Assembly (NCBI GenBank): GCA_903863885.1
Contig: CAIPEB010000601.1
Coordinates: 1 to 37,036 of the forward strand
From: an uncultured Planctomycetaceae bacterium
Lineage (GTDB): Bacteria > Planctomycetota > Planctomycetia > Pirellulales > Pirellulaceae
Length of the DNA: 37,036 nt
Direction of reading: 5' to 3'
Positions 36,230 through 37,036 of the stretch are shown one piece after another; the stretch's first letter is position 1; each line of letters opens with the position of its first letter. Both the position numbers and the translations under genes were made by a program. The notes beneath the pieces are model-generated. The model did not search any database. It was not told the DNA's origin and saw only the letters and a list, made by a program, of their open reading frames with translations.

Positions 36230-37036
36230 ATGCCGTCATCCCAATCGCCGTCGAAGCATCTTCTGCATTGGCGCGATCTCTACAGCGAGGCCGAACTCTA
36301 CAAGGCAGCGGTGAGACTGTACACGAAGCCGCTGTTTGATTGGCGCAAGGCGCTCGTTTGCGCGGCGGACGGAGGGACGCTCTACGATTTCGCACGGCAC
36401 GGCATGTCCCGCCTGCGCCAACTGCACTCTTCGCTCGTGCGCCGGCAGTTCGAGTTCCGCCCGGCCCTGGCACTGCACCGCAACTTCAATGGCAAGCACC
36501 GCACGCTGTTCGTGCAACCCTGGGAGGAACGGCTTGTCAGCCTCCTGCTGTATCGCATCCTGAACGTCGCACTGGATCCCGGGTTCTCAACCTGCGCGTA
36601 TGCGTACCGGTGCCGCGGATTCGGCGTGGACCGTTGTCAGCAGGACATCGCGGCGGCTTTGAGAGCTTCCGCCCGACCCCTGTTCATCGCCAAGCGCGAC
36701 GTCTCCGACTTCTTTGCGTCGATTGATCATGGGCTGCTGCTGGACAAGATCCGGGAACACGTTGCCGAGGACGACTTTCTGAACGTGATCGTGTCGCAAT
36801 GCGTGAGGTTCCGCTACGTTGACAAGGGCGAGGTCCGCACGGCGGAGCGAGGCGTGCCGTTCGGAACGGCGATTGCCTGCCTGCTTGCCAATCTCTATTT
36901 GTCGGAACTCGATCATCGCCTCGCTGCGGTCGGGAACATCCGCTTCTTTCGCTACGCGGACGATATGCTGGTTATTTCCACGCAGGCCGATGGAGCCGCC
37001 GCGGCAGCCCGCATCCTGGACGGGGAACTCGAGCGA
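36230..37036 (+). CDS. Reverse transcriptase, N-terminal part (cut by window edge)
   Basis: The first 269 residues of an RNA-directed DNA polymerase; the frame is open to the last base. Ahead of the palm is a 75-residue helical region. Then come NFNGKHRTLFVQPWEERLVS (85-104, motif 1-like), CAYAYRCRGFG (122-132, motif 2), motif A FIAKRDVSDFFASID (Asp157), motif B ERGVPFGTAIACLLANLYL (206-224) and motif C FFRYADDMLVIS with the YADD at 242-245. Motif B differs from group II introns (GxPQGG), diversity-generating elements (GxxxGNxTSQ) and retrons (LPQGAPTSP). I therefore call it an unclassified RT. ATG 36230 has CAGGTG 8 bp before it; it is divergent from the leftward operon. Confidence 0.88.
   Translation, partial: MPSSQSPSKHLLHWRDLYSEAELYKAAVRLYTKPLFDWRKALVCAADGGTLYDFARHGMSRLRQLHSSLVRRQFEFRPALALHRNFNGKHRTLFVQPWEERLVSLLLYRILNVALDPGFSTCAYAYRCRGFGVDRCQQDIAAALRASARPLFIAKRDVSDFFASIDHGLLLDKIREHVAEDDFLNVIVSQCVRFRYVDKGEVRTAERGVPFGTAIACLLANLYLSELDHRLAAVGNIRFFRYADDMLVISTQADGAAAAARILDGELER

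Overview
The window looks like chromosomal DNA of a planctomycete. It is GC-rich, carries a DUF1559 protein (a family hugely expanded in Planctomycetota), a zinc-ribbon/membrane protein of the planctomycete type, secreted Gfo/Idh/MocA and sugar-isomerase-fold proteins with Tat-like leaders, and many genes with weak ribosome binding sites. I place it at phylum level only. No tRNA, rRNA, CRISPR array, prophage or transposase was recognised.

Layout. 1-4.5 kb: the 5' part of mutM (leftward, cut by the edge), then larB, nnrD, ribF and nrnA rightward: DNA repair, nickel-pincer cofactor, NAD(P)HX repair, flavin cofactors and nanoRNA turnover. 4.6-11.7 kb: a tight leftward cluster of ROK sugar kinase, ppx, ppk1, sixA and a TIM-barrel sugar isomerase, followed by a hypothetical membrane protein; this is a polyphosphate locus with sugar-handling genes at both ends. 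12.2-14.9 kb: clpX with a good intrinsic terminator, a small membrane protein, and eda. 14.9-18.2 kb: a DUF1559 protein, then a response regulator/histidine kinase operon with a consensus promoter and a long leader. 18.2-23.5 kb: mnmG, a zinc-ribbon membrane protein, a large heptanucleotide repeat region, and a secreted protein joining VCBS/FG-GAP-like repeats to an alpha/beta hydrolase. 23.6-28.8 kb: a MacAB-TolC-like export system in two convergent halves (ATPase + TolC rightward, adaptor + permease leftward). 29.3-36.0 kb: a Nudix hydrolase, then a leftward run of a secreted L-fucose-isomerase-fold protein, a secreted protein of unknown function, a Gfo/Idh/MocA oxidoreductase, and an ABC ATPase/permease pair. 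36.2 kb to the end: the first 269 residues of a reverse transcriptase that matches none of the usual motif-B signatures.

Three things stand out. First, a composite repeat occurs at two loci about 9 kb apart. Each has a GGAGTCT heptamer array, then a GGAGGAA junction, then a CATCCGG-type heptamer array, in the same internal order and polarity although the loci lie on opposite strands. Second, the reverse transcriptase at the right edge has motif B GVPFGTAIA and YADD; its 3' end and partners lie outside the window. Third, the polyphosphate cluster combines synthesis, hydrolysis, a histidine phosphatase and a sugar kinase in one probable transcription unit.

Functions are assigned from motifs read by eye. 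No database search or alignment was run, and starts were chosen from motif position and upstream sequence.
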